NCBI GenBank assembly: GCA_001304505.1
Contig: LJUQ01000010.1
Location: forward strand, 1-45,446
Reading direction: 5' to 3'
DNA length: 45,446 nt
DNA from: Bacteroides sp. SM23_62_1
Lineage (GTDB): Bacteria > Bacteroidota > Bacteroidia > Bacteroidales > SM23-62
The position numbers and the translations under genes were made by a program. The notes below the pieces were generated by a model. The model was not told the DNA's origin, did no database searches, and worked only from the letters and a program-made list of their open reading frames with translations. Shown piece by piece: positions 30,854 through 40,642 of the stretch (within the stretch, counting starts at the first letter, position 1; the number at the start of each line of letters is the position of its first letter).

Positions 30854-30988
30854 GTTTAAAGGTCAAAGGTCAAAGGTCAAAGTTTAAAGTTTAAAGTTCA
30901 GAGTTCAAAGTTCAAAGTTTAAAGTTTAAAGTTCAAAGTTCAAAGTTTAAAGTTCAAAGTTTAAAGTTAAAGGTTCCAGGTTCAGAGG
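30854..30988. repeat. heptamer tandem repeat, unit GTTCAAA/GTTTAAA, about 19 units
   Basis: Phase-locked 7-nt units across about 135 nt. Confidence 0.9.
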
Positions 30989-31022
30989 TATGTATTAAAG
31001 TTTCTACGTTCTCATTTAGAAG

Positions 31023-31099
31023 CTCCAATCACCATGCTCCATGCACCATGCTCCATACACTATGCACCATGCACCATACTCCATGCTCCACGCTATCTG
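31023..31099. repeat. heptamer tandem repeat, unit CTCCATG/CACCATG, about 11 units
   Basis: ctccaat caccatg ctccatg caccatg ctccata cactatg caccatg caccata ctccatg ctccacg ctatctg. Confidence 0.88.
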
Positions 31100-31152
31100 T
31101 TCAGGATTCAAGGGTAATTCAGAATAGTTTTTCAAATTGCACCTTTAGTAGA

Positions 31153-31971
31153 TCAAACCGGAACGTTAAAATCTCTCAGAGCCTGGTTCAACGATGTTTT
31201 TTTATCAGTTGATTCCTTGCGTTTCCCAATAATCAGGGCACAGGACACGCCGAACTCACCTGCAGGGAATTTTTTATGATAGTTTCCCGGTATAACCACA
31301 GATCCCGGAGGGACCAATCCCTTATATTCAACCGGCTTTTCTCCTGTAACATCAATAATCCTTGTCGATTGGGTGATAACGACATTTGCTCCCAATACTG
31401 CTTCCTTCTGTACTCTTGCCCCTTCTACAACAATGCTGCGGGAACCTATAAAACAATTATCTTCAATAATAACAGGTGCTGCCTGGACAGGCTCAAGGAC
31501 ACCACCTATACCAGCTCCTCCGCTGAGATGAACATTTTTACCAATCTGTGCACATGATCCAACTGTTGCCCAGGTATCTACCATTGTTCCTTCATCGACA
31601 AAGGCACCGATATTAATATAACAGGGCATGAGAACAACATTTTTCGCAAGATAGGATCCATAGCGTGCGACAGCATGAGGGACTACCCTTACCCCCAATT
31701 CTTTATAACCTCTTTTCAACGGAATTTTATCATAGAATTGAAAAGGATCCAGGTCAATGATCTGTATCTCATTGATGATAAAAAAAAGTAAAACAGCCTT
31801 TTTAACCCACTCGTTTACCTGCCATTCAACACCGGCTGGTTCAGCAACCCTTATATGGCCCTGATCAAGCTCATCAATGATAAAACGAATCGTTTCCTTC
31901 ACATCATGGTCATTTAACATAGCCCTGTTTTCCCAGGCTTCCTCAATAACAGTCTTATGGATTGTATACAT
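31153..31971 (-). CDS. dapD: 2,3,4,5-tetrahydropyridine-2,6-dicarboxylate N-succinyltransferase
   Basis: Left-handed beta-helix hexapeptides; VVPHAVARYGSYLAKNVVLMPCYINIGAFVDEGTMVDTWATVGSCAQIGKNVHLSGGAGIGGVLEP. Confidence 0.96.
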   Translation of the reverse strand: MYTIHKTVIEEAWENRAMLNDHDVKETIRFIIDELDQGHIRVAEPAGVEWQVNEWVKKAVLLFFIINEIQIIDLDPFQFYDKIPLKRGYKELGVRVVPHAVARYGSYLAKNVVLMPCYINIGAFVDEGTMVDTWATVGSCAQIGKNVHLSGGAGIGGVLEPVQAAPVIIEDNCFIGSRSIVVEGARVQKEAVLGANVVITQSTRIIDVTGEKPVEYKGLVPPGSVVIPGNYHKKFPAGEFGVSCALIIGKRKESTDKKTSLNQALRDFNVPV

Positions 31972-32159
31972 ATCTGAAATTTAATTGAAATAAACGGACA
32001 TAAAGTTTTTCCCTAATAAACTACTCAAAGACTCGAGAAAAATTTTATGGGAGTTCCCTGCTGTAATGTTCAAATTTGTTGATTAATTAAGACAAAATTA
32101 AACTTTTTACAGTGGAAAAGTAAAAGAAATATTTTACTTCTAAAATATATCAGGGGCCT

Positions 32160-33257
32160 TTAAAAGCCAAGCAGAAGGCCGGCCATCCCGGCCAGGAATC
32201 CCACAAGCAAATTGATCGCCTTCATATGTATAAATCCTTTTCTTGATTCTGCAAGGAGTGGCAATGCTCCGTGACCATCCTGAACGATTGAATTTGCCAG
32301 AACTATACTAAACGGGATTGAACCACTTGCAAACAAAGTAATAAATATGAGGTGTGGTCCGGATTCAGGAATAATACCCACTACCAGGGCGATAATAAGG
32401 ACGATGAATATATTATTTTTCAGCCAGGCTTCCAGTTGCAGGAATTCCAGGCCGATGTGTATGACAAGGAAAGCACCAAAGGTCCAGAGCAATACTTTCA
32501 TAAAATGTTTTTTTATTACATGGTCCCACAGGTGGTTTGTAAGGAAGTGGTCAGGAACTGTCGAAACGATAAATATACCTGTAAATGCAATAGCCAGAAA
32601 GATGAACTTGCTAACGGTCCACTTTACAGGCCCCAGGTCGCCACTCAGGAGTAAGATTGTAAAAATGATTCCTGCACTCAGTAAAATTGCCCTTTCAAAT
32701 GAGATCTTTTTAAGCTGGGGAATGATCAGGGATGGTTCAAAACAAGTACAGTCCGGGTTATGTGTATGCAGTTTCATGTGATTGACCGGAAGAAACAACA
32801 GGGATTTACCGGCAGGAGTGAGGTTCAGGATTAATCCAGTGATGAGTGATATACAGAACATAACCAGCAATAGTAATAAAGCCCTGGAGGGTACCATTGC
32901 AAGTAAAATGAATGCTTCATCCCCTGATGTGGCAATCATGGCGACGACAAGAGCAGCGAAATTAAATACCCGGTGCACATAAAGTGTAACGATAATATAG
33001 ACTCCAAAACATCCGGGGATAATACCCATAATTGCAGCAAAAAATACCTGGAGAAAAGGATTTTTCTCGAAGGGTTTACTCCAGTTGCCCTTTGTCTGGA
33101 CTGTCAGATATTCTATAAAAACCATGATGATTACAACAAATACTGTAATAACAGATGCATGTTTGAAAATATCTGCAAGGAATTGAAAAACATTTTCAAA
33201 ATGAATTTCTTCTCCGATCAGTCCTTCAATACTTCCATGTTCATCCATAGTAGCCAT
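32160..33257 (-). CDS. ArsP_2-type putative manganese/heavy-metal transporter
   Basis: About 10 TM segments; IPGCFGVYIIVTLYVHRVFNFAALVVAMIATSGDEAFILLA and IIPESGPHLIFITLFASGSIPFSIVLANSIVQDGHGALPLLAESRKGF. Confidence 0.78.
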   Translation of the reverse strand: MATMDEHGSIEGLIGEEIHFENVFQFLADIFKHASVITVFVVIIMVFIEYLTVQTKGNWSKPFEKNPFLQVFFAAIMGIIPGCFGVYIIVTLYVHRVFNFAALVVAMIATSGDEAFILLAMVPSRALLLLLVMFCISLITGLILNLTPAGKSLLFLPVNHMKLHTHNPDCTCFEPSLIIPQLKKISFERAILLSAGIIFTILLLSGDLGPVKWTVSKFIFLAIAFTGIFIVSTVPDHFLTNHLWDHVIKKHFMKVLLWTFGAFLVIHIGLEFLQLEAWLKNNIFIVLIIALVVGIIPESGPHLIFITLFASGSIPFSIVLANSIVQDGHGALPLLAESRKGFIHMKAINLLVGFLAGMAGLLLGF

Positions 33258-33278
33258 ATTTAATCGCTGATACTTACT

Positions 33279-33554
33279 TTATAATTTGATTTTTTTGAAT
33301 TTGAATATTTTATATGGTCTTGGTGGAACAGGGTCATAACCGTGTGTTCCCCACGGGTGGCAACGCAGGATTCGTCGGGCTGCAAGATATGTGCCGGTGA
33401 ACAGACCATGGATCTTCAAGGCCTCGATTGCATATTGCGAGCAGGTTGGGATATGCCTGCAGGATCGTGGCAGCAATGGAGAAATTGTCCACTGGTATAT
33501 ACGAATTGGAAGAACAACAATCCAGATAAGTATTTTCCTTATTTTATTCCACAT
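33279..33554 (-). CDS. yidD: membrane protein insertion efficiency factor YidD
   Basis: [35 protein letters not shown]...[18 protein letters not shown]. Confidence 0.94.
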   Translation of the reverse strand: MWNKIRKILIWIVVLPIRIYQWTISPLLPRSCRHIPTCSQYAIEALKIHGLFTGTYLAARRILRCHPWGTHGYDPVPPRPYKIFKFKKIKL

Positions 33555-33557
33555 AAT

Positions 33558-34313
33558 TCAGATTTTCCCCACTGGTGCAAGATAAATTACGAATTCTTCT
33601 TCTGTGTTCAGATCCAGCAACTGATCCATTGCCTCCTGATCATAAGCGGCTACGGCACATGTTCCGCAACTGATATCCTGAACGGCAAGATACAAATTCT
33701 GGCATACGTGGCCAGCATCCAGCAAGATTGCTTTATGTGCTGCCTCTCCATAACGCCACTCCATTCTGTATGGGATTGTTGTCCAGATAAATACTGCCGG
33801 AGCATTTCCAACAAAATCCTGTCCGAATGCAGCATGCGTAAGCCGGGACTTGAGATTACTTTCTGAACGATGGAGGAAAAGTTTATGTTCAACCGGCAGG
33901 TACCGGTATATTCCCTGCTGAAGATCGCGGATATGAGTAGCACATATATAGGTCTCAAACGGATGTCTGGCACCGGCTGAAGGAACAGTCCTCAATGCGA
34001 CATTGTCACTTATCTTTATCCGGATACCCTGTGTCACATATAACAAATAAGATATTTCTTCAAGACTGAGTGATTCACTTTTATAGGATCGTTGACTTCT
34101 GCGTTTAATGATTGCCTGGTTAAGGGAAATTTCGTTCAAACATGTAATCTTATCAAAATCACTAAGCGTAATTAACTGTACTCCTGTCTCGTATGGTTTT
34201 TGTATAGGCGGTGCAGGCACTCCCCGGGACTGATCAGTATGCCCGAAATTTATTGTCTTTCGTATACTGTCTTTGAGAAAATACCTCAATTGTCCGATGG
34301 TTGGTCTTTGCAT
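33558..34313 (-). CDS. SagB/ThcOx-family nitroreductase
   Basis: IIKRRSQRSYKSESLSLEEISYLLYVTQGI...LRTVPSAGARHPFETYI, DAGHVCQNLYLA. Confidence 0.9.
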   Translation of the reverse strand: MQRPTIGQLRYFLKDSIRKTINFGHTDQSRGVPAPPIQKPYETGVQLITLSDFDKITCLNEISLNQAIIKRRSQRSYKSESLSLEEISYLLYVTQGIRIKISDNVALRTVPSAGARHPFETYICATHIRDLQQGIYRYLPVEHKLFLHRSESNLKSRLTHAAFGQDFVGNAPAVFIWTTIPYRMEWRYGEAAHKAILLDAGHVCQNLYLAVQDISCGTCAVAAYDQEAMDQLLDLNTEEEFVIYLAPVGKI

Positions 34314-34652
34314 AACGTGTATTTTAAATCATGAAATTTAATGGATGAAAGGATTAATTCCTAATAATTTTTGAATTGTATGATTGATTCATGTGCTGGA
34401 TAGAATCAGAAACAGGAATTATAAAATTATATTCAATAAGTTAATTAATTGAAGAGGCTAAGTTATTAAATTATTAAGATTGAATTTTTTGTGAATCACA
34501 TACTCCTGGTGTCTTTGTGGTAAAACATATTTTTTTGTTATAGCCACAGCCTGAATTTTCATTTCTTTCGTATAATTGTGGAAAGCCATTTATACTGATT
34601 TAAATAATTTATATATTTACTTTTCCTGATAAATTAATTAAACATTTATATT

Positions 34653-35861
34653 ATGGTCAGTGCAAAAAAAATCAAAGGAACCATCGCAATTCTTACCGGT
34701 GGTGGTGATGTGCCAGGACTGAACCCGGCTATCAGGGCAATAACAATCCGGGCTTTACGTGAGGGGTATCAGGTTCTCGGTTTAAGGCGAGGATGGGCAG
34801 GATTAATGGAACTTGTTCGCGACAAACATGCATCAAATAATGATAAGTTCATGATCCTGACCGAGGACATTGTGAATAAGGCAGGAAGGACAGGTGGCAC
34901 ATTTCTTCACACATCCAGAACACGTCCTAGCCATGTGCCGAAAAATATAGTCCCATCACATCTGAAAGATAAATACAATAAAGAGATAAATGACCTGACA
35001 CCGGAGATCATTAAAAATCTGGATTATCTGGGAGTTGATTACCTGATTCCTATCGGTGGAGACGACACATTGAGTTATGGCGTGAGAATGTATCAAGAAG
35101 GGGTTAAGGTAATTGCTATACCGAAAACCATGGATAATGACGTTCCGGGAACGGATTATTGTATTGGTTTCAGTACATGTGTTACCCGGACAATCCATCT
35201 GTGCAACACGCTAAGAACCTCTGCAGGGTCACATGAAAGAATACTTGTCATAGAAGTTTTCGGACGTTACGCTGGATTTACAGCCATGTTACCAACAATG
35301 GCCGGTGCTGCCAACCGTTGTGTCATACCTGAATATAAATTTAAAGTTGAAAAATTAACCAAACTGCTGGTTGAAGACCGTAACCGGAATCCAAGCAAAT
35401 ATTCCATCGTGCTTGTTTCAGAGGGTGCTATGATGGAAGAGCATGATGATATGATATTTGAAAGCAAGGAAAAGGATATGTTCGGACATGCCAAACTCGG
35501 AGGGATTGGAGATGTAATGTCGACCAGTATAAAAGATCTTTCAATCAATTATAATAAAGGACAGCGGATTAATGTAATAAATCAGCGCCTTGGTTACCTG
35601 GTAAGAGGTGGTGATCCGGATGCCATTGATTCGATTGTACCGATGGCCTATGGCAACCTGGCGCTTGACCTCATATTGAAAGGTATTCACGGGCGGCTTG
35701 TAGTGCTGAGAAATGGCCGGTATGATAATGCTCCACTCGATGTGGTTACCAGCTCAAAAAAACTTGTGGATGTAAGGAAACATTATAATACCGACCGGCT
35801 GAGGCCTCATTATAAAAGCTTCGAATTCCAGCCATTATTCATCATGACCGGAAGTGGATAA
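34653..35861 (+). CDS. 6-phosphofructokinase (PPi-type signature residues)
   Basis: ILTGGGDVPGLNPAIRAI; IPIGGDDTLSYG; IPKTMDNDVPGTDYCIGF. Confidence 0.93.
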   Translation: MVSAKKIKGTIAILTGGGDVPGLNPAIRAITIRALREGYQVLGLRRGWAGLMELVRDKHASNNDKFMILTEDIVNKAGRTGGTFLHTSRTRPSHVPKNIVPSHLKDKYNKEINDLTPEIIKNLDYLGVDYLIPIGGDDTLSYGVRMYQEGVKVIAIPKTMDNDVPGTDYCIGFSTCVTRTIHLCNTLRTSAGSHERILVIEVFGRYAGFTAMLPTMAGAANRCVIPEYKFKVEKLTKLLVEDRNRNPSKYSIVLVSEGAMMEEHDDMIFESKEKDMFGHAKLGGIGDVMSTSIKDLSINYNKGQRINVINQRLGYLVRGGDPDAIDSIVPMAYGNLALDLILKGIHGRLVVLRNGRYDNAPLDVVTSSKKLVDVRKHYNTDRLRPHYKSFEFQPLFIMTGSG

Positions 35862-35870
35862 TAATATAAT

Positions 35871-36359
35871 CTATCTGACGACGTAAATCCAGGCATTCAC
35901 TGTGACGTTCGATCTTACCAGGTCGAGGCCTGTTACAGCTTCTCTCAGGTTAGTATAGGATTCAGCTGCAACAAGATTCCACTTACCTGCCATGATGATC
36001 TGAGTATTATAACCCATCTCTCTCACATTTGCAGAATAATTCTCGGCATATTTTGGTGTTATAAAACTACCAACGATCAGATAATAAGTGCCTGCAGCAG
36101 CTCCTGCGTATGTTTTACCCTTTCCGGCAAGCTGATTCTCATAATATTGAATGATCGAATCAATTTTTGCCTGAGATTCCAGCTTCAGCTTTTCCAGGTC
36201 ATACAAATGCTGAGTTTCTATATCAGCAAGCTCTTTTTCAAGATTGGCTGTATAAACCTCAAGTGTATCACTCCCTTTTTTAAGTATCTTATTGTTGATG
36301 AATTTACAACCCGGGAGTAGCATACTGGCAATTATTAGCAGGATAAGGATGTTTCTCAT
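35871..36359 (-). CDS. SPOR-like-domain lipoprotein with coiled coil
   Basis: Start reset to MRNILILLIIASMLLPGCK; C-terminal YYLIVGSFITPKYAENYSANVREMGYNTQIIMAGKWNLVAAESYTNLREA. Confidence 0.75.
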   Translation of the reverse strand: MRNILILLIIASMLLPGCKFINNKILKKGSDTLEVYTANLEKELADIETQHLYDLEKLKLESQAKIDSIIQYYENQLAGKGKTYAGAAAGTYYLIVGSFITPKYAENYSANVREMGYNTQIIMAGKWNLVAAESYTNLREAVTGLDLVRSNVTVNAWIYVVR

Positions 36360-36690
36360 TTTTAACAATTTAAGTAAATAATTCATCAAAATATCATGCA
36401 AAGCTAATGAATTGTATGCTAATTCCCTAATTTTCAAAATATAATGAATTAACATAATGTTCATTTTTTATGAATTCCAAAATAAAAATTCCCCATATTC
36501 CCATGTTTCAGAAGACAGGTTGACTATACAGGGTATCTCTGCATAACCAGAACGAGACCACAATTAAAATACCTGCTGCCGGATTCATAACAAATTAAGA
36601 TAATTAATACCCTGAAGTTCCCGGAAGTGAGATATGTAAAAATTCTGCCTGGTGTGGAATTGTATTACATAGTTATCAAATAAAATAAGC

Positions 36691-36698
36691 TAAATTTG
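36691..36698 (+). promoter_or_regulatory. candidate Bacteroidetes -7 element TAAATTTG
   Basis: TAnnTTTG match 35 nt upstream of the 36733 start codon. Confidence 0.4.
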
Positions 36699-36732
36699 TT
36701 TTCTATCCAGGGAAAAATAATTTACATCCAAA

Positions 36733-37737
36733 ATGACAGATCTTTCCACAACCTATATGGGACTTGAATTAAAGAGTCCACTGATTGCAGGTAGTTCCGG
36801 AATAACAGACAATCAGGAAAAAATTCTGAGACTCGAACAATATGGCACCGGTGCTGTTGTCCTTAAATCTTTGTTTGAAGAGGAAATCATACTTGAAAAG
36901 ATGTCTCAGCTTGGCAGAATGAGCTCTGAGAGATCACTATATCCTGAAGCAATAGATTTTTATGAATTTCAGGATGGTCCGAAAGAAAGCACTTATGAAT
37001 ACCTTGAACTGATCACGGGACTGAAAAAGAAATGCACAATGCCGGTCATCGCAAGTATCAATTGTATGACGGCCAGTCAGTGGACCTATTTCCCGACTGA
37101 ACTGGAAACGGCAGGTGCTGCTGGCATAGAACTCAATCTGTTCCTTCTGCCATCCGATTTAAGAAGAACACTTGATGAATATGAAGGAACATATTTTCAA
37201 ATTATTAATGAGGTTCTTAAACAGGTTAAAATTCCAGTTGCGCTTAAAATCAGCTACTATTTCAGTAACCTGGGAACCATGATCAAACGTTTCTCTGAAT
37301 CGGGAGTAGCTGGTCTTGTACTGTTTAACCGGTTTTACAGTCCCGATTTTGATGTTGATACTTTTGAAATTACCAGCGGGAATATATTAAGTTCACCAGG
37401 CGACCTGGCAATATCCTTACGCTGGATAGCAATCATGGCAGAGCGTGTCTCATGCGACCTGGCTGCCTCCACAGGTATCCACGACAGCTCAGCAGTGATT
37501 AAACAATTACTCGCCGGGGCTAAAGCAGTGCAGATAGCCTCCATCTTATATAAGAATGGGATTGAATATATTGAACGAATGAACGTTGAATTGAAGTCAT
37601 GGATGGAAAAACATAATTTCTCTTCAATTGAACAATTCAGGGGAAAAATGAGCCAATCAAAAAGCAGTGATCCTGCTGCCTATGAACGTGTGCAATTCAT
37701 TAAGAATTTCAGGGGTTATACACCGCAGGAGACCTGA
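36733..37737 (+). CDS. dihydroorotate dehydrogenase-like protein
   Basis: TTYMGLELKSPLIAGSSGITDNQEKI...TMPVIASINC...AGAKAVQIASILYKNGIEYI. Confidence 0.85.
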   Translation: MTDLSTTYMGLELKSPLIAGSSGITDNQEKILRLEQYGTGAVVLKSLFEEEIILEKMSQLGRMSSERSLYPEAIDFYEFQDGPKESTYEYLELITGLKKKCTMPVIASINCMTASQWTYFPTELETAGAAGIELNLFLLPSDLRRTLDEYEGTYFQIINEVLKQVKIPVALKISYYFSNLGTMIKRFSESGVAGLVLFNRFYSPDFDVDTFEITSGNILSSPGDLAISLRWIAIMAERVSCDLAASTGIHDSSAVIKQLLAGAKAVQIASILYKNGIEYIERMNVELKSWMEKHNFSSIEQFRGKMSQSKSSDPAAYERVQFIKNFRGYTPQET

Positions 37738-37792
37738 TTAATTATGCAATAACACAGAATACAAACTGTGACCGGGAAAATTTTCTTCTTGT

Positions 37793-38470
37793 ATGATGAA
37801 TGAAATTATCACCTCCGATTTAAAACAGGCTGTCAAAGATTTCTCATATCTTATTGAAAATCAATATCCCAGGAAAACTATATTAAAGATTATCAGCGAC
37901 CGTTACCTGCTGAATAAAACACAGAGAGTATTGCTGGGAAGGGGTATTTTTAAAAAGGATGAGGTGGAACAGAGAGTGCGAAAAAGAACGGAATCGATCA
38001 GGGACAAATTGGTTTATATCGATACTTATAACGTTTTGTTTATTCTTTCAAATTATCTCCTGGGGAGGATCGTATTTATTGGAAATGATGGTTTTATAAG
38101 GGATGCTGGAGAAGTTTATGGCAAATTGCACAGGGAAAAAGTTTTTCTGGAAGCGATTGGATATCTTCTGGATTATTTAGGATATACTATACCGGCACAA
38201 ACAATTTTTCTGATTGATAGTCCTGTTTCCTTCAGCGGTGAGCTGGCTATTGAGTTGAAAAACCTTCTCATTGAAAAAAAGGTAAGTGGTGATGCACGAA
38301 CCATTCACAATCCTGATGCTGAGATGATTAAAATTTCAGAGGGGATTGTTGCAACCTCGGATTCTGAGATCCTGGATGAATCGGCATGCCAACTCTGTGA
38401 TTTGCCATACCTCATACTTAACTCCAGATTCAGTCCGGAATTACCGGACTTAAGAAAAATTCGGGGATGA
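37793..38470 (+). CDS. DUF434 domain-containing protein
   Basis: LKQAVKDFSYLIENQYPRKTILKIISDRYLLNKTQRVLLGRGIF; C-terminal IVATSDSEILD. Confidence 0.75.
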   Translation: MMNEIITSDLKQAVKDFSYLIENQYPRKTILKIISDRYLLNKTQRVLLGRGIFKKDEVEQRVRKRTESIRDKLVYIDTYNVLFILSNYLLGRIVFIGNDGFIRDAGEVYGKLHREKVFLEAIGYLLDYLGYTIPAQTIFLIDSPVSFSGELAIELKNLLIEKKVSGDARTIHNPDAEMIKISEGIVATSDSEILDESACQLCDLPYLILNSRFSPELPDLRKIRG

Positions 38471-38537
38471 TTTATGTATAGGGTTTGCATAAAATGTCTA
38501 TTTCACTATTCTCTGCCCAAAATCCCTGAACTCTGAG

Positions 38538-38747
38538 CACCAATCACCATGCATCATACACTACACCCTCTGCTCCCTGCCCCCTGCTCCCTGCCCCCTG
38601 TACCCTGTCTCCTGCATCCTATACTCTGCACCCTGCTCCCTACTCCCTGCTCCCTACTCCCTGCTCCCTACTCCCTGCTCCCTACTCCCTGCACTCTGCC
38701 CCCTGCACTCTGCCCCCTGCCCCCTGCTCTATGCACCATGCTCCATG
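38538..38747. repeat. heptamer tandem array, 30 phase-locked units (CTCCCTG/CTCCCTA/CCCCCTG, CACCATG at the edges)
   Basis: All 30 consecutive 7-mers written out without any phase shift, 210 nt. Confidence 0.92.
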
Positions 38748-38751
38748 CTAC

Positions 38752-39330
38752 TCACACAAGATCTTTCGCCTCAGCCGGCATCCAATGTGAGTCCATTCCT
38801 TCCCATTTGATTGTGCAACCAATAGGATTGGTCACCTGAATACTGATTCTTTTCTTTTCCGTCAGTTCGGTTAATGTCCTATCGAGATCGTTTACTTTGC
38901 TATTGTGGCCATCACGTGGATTATCCAGGCCCCGTCCGGTATAGACCAATTCACGGTTTTCATTAAAAACAAAAAAATGAGGCGTCCTGAGTGCACCATA
39001 TGTCCTGGCAATATCCTGGCTATAATCATATAAATATAACCATGGAAACTTCATTTGGGTCATCCTTTTTACCATGTTTTCAAAACTGTCCTGGGGATAA
39101 GTATTAGGGCTATTCGAATTGATTCCAATAAATATAACTCCCTTACTCCTAAATTTCTCAGCTGTTATCCTTGTCATTTCATCCGATCCAATCACATATG
39201 GACAGTGATTACATGTAAAGAAAATGACAAGATATGGATCGTTAAAATCAGACAGACTATAAGTTATACCATCCGTTGCAGGAAGAGTAAAATCCGGTGC
39301 CTTTTCTCCGATCTTTAATGTATAAGCCAT
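38752..39330 (-). CDS. thioredoxin-family/redoxin protein
   Basis: [41 protein letters not shown]. Confidence 0.9.
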   Translation of the reverse strand: MAYTLKIGEKAPDFTLPATDGITYSLSDFNDPYLVIFFTCNHCPYVIGSDEMTRITAEKFRSKGVIFIGINSNSPNTYPQDSFENMVKRMTQMKFPWLYLYDYSQDIARTYGALRTPHFFVFNENRELVYTGRGLDNPRDGHNSKVNDLDRTLTELTEKKRISIQVTNPIGCTIKWEGMDSHWMPAEAKDLV

Positions 39331-39436
39331 GATATTAATGATTTATTAAATGAATCCGCAAAGTTATTTAAAATAATTCTAAATAAGAAAAATATTGATT
39401 TAGATATATGAAATGATAAATGAAAAATAATACCAT

Positions 39437-40456
39437 TCAATAAAGTGGGTATACAATTATTTGCTTCAGATGTAAGCTAATGAATTTCACCTGGTTGGCA
39501 ATTTCATGACTTTTTAAATCAATTGTAAGCATACCGCCGAATCCAAATTCCTCATTCATCATACTTTTCATCAACTCATGCTGGGGATGATCTTCAAGTC
39601 CCGGATAGGTCACCTTCAGGCCTATTTCCCTGAACTTTCTGGCAATATACAACGCATTTTTACTGTGTTGCTTCATCCTGATATGCAGGGTATGGAGGTT
39701 TTTCAATATACCTGAAGAACGGATCGGGTCAAGGACTGGTCCTAGGAGCATAGCAGATCCTTTGTTTACATCTGCAAGATCATTGATAAATGATTGTGGT
39801 CCGCAGATAGCTCCGGCAACACAGTCATTCTTTCCGTTAATGAATTTTGTCATGCTGTAAACAACAAGATCTGCCCCAAGGACAGCAGGTGTGAATATCA
39901 TCGGGCTGAATGTATTATCAACCATCAGCATGATACCTTTTTCTCTTGCTATATCTGCGAGTACCGGGATATTGGATATTTGCAACAAAGGATTGTTAAC
40001 AGCCTCTGTATAGATTAATCTGGTATTCGGTTGAATTGCCTTCTTCACACTTTCGAGATCAGCTATATTGACAAAACTTACCTGAACGTCGAATTTTGGT
40101 AACCAATTTTTTAAAAAGGCAAAAGTGCCTCCATAAGTAGTTACGCTGGTAACGATATGATCTCCTGCATGACAAAGTTCCAGGATCGAGCAGGTAATAG
40201 CTGCCATTCCGGACGCTGTAATCCATGCACTTTCAGTTTGTTCCATTGCTAACAATGCATCAGCCAGATACTTGTTGCTTGGATTCCAGTGACGGGAATA
40301 TAAAAAACATCCTGCATGTTCTCCATGAAATGTTTCTTCCATGGTATGAGCTTCCAGGAAAGTATAGGTCGATGAATCAGTAACAGAGGGATTCACCCCG
40401 CCAAATTCACCGAATTGTCTCAGGTCCTGGATCCTGCTGGCCGGATCATTATTCAT
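39437..40456 (-). pseudogene. Cys/Met-metabolism PLP enzyme (cystathionine gamma-synthase / methionine gamma-lyase type), 3'-truncated
   Basis: SMTKFINGKND PLP-Lys motif and MTTYGGTFAFLK-like region present; ORF ends at 339 aa with VKFISLHLKQIIVYPLY and lacks the usual SSTSSE...VRxSVGLE C-terminus. Confidence 0.65.
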
Positions 40457-40642
40457 GGTTATAGGTTTTAGTTAGTTATGATATATCTGGAATTATAATT
40501 CGTTTATTGAAGTAAAAATAGGTTTAAAATATATTACCTTCACCTGAATGGTTCAATTAGTTAACATATATACCTGATATTCAAAATATATGTGGAATAT
40601 TTTTTGATTACATATATATAACTTCGAAGAAATAAAACAATC

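Noticed and set aside
33342-33866. 174-aa + strand ORF
   Set aside because: Antisense to yidD and the SagB-like gene, which have clear family motifs; antisense ORF has none.
38538-38747. Possible CRISPR array
   Set aside because: Direct 7-nt units with no spacers of 30-40 nt and no cas genes; it is a short tandem repeat.
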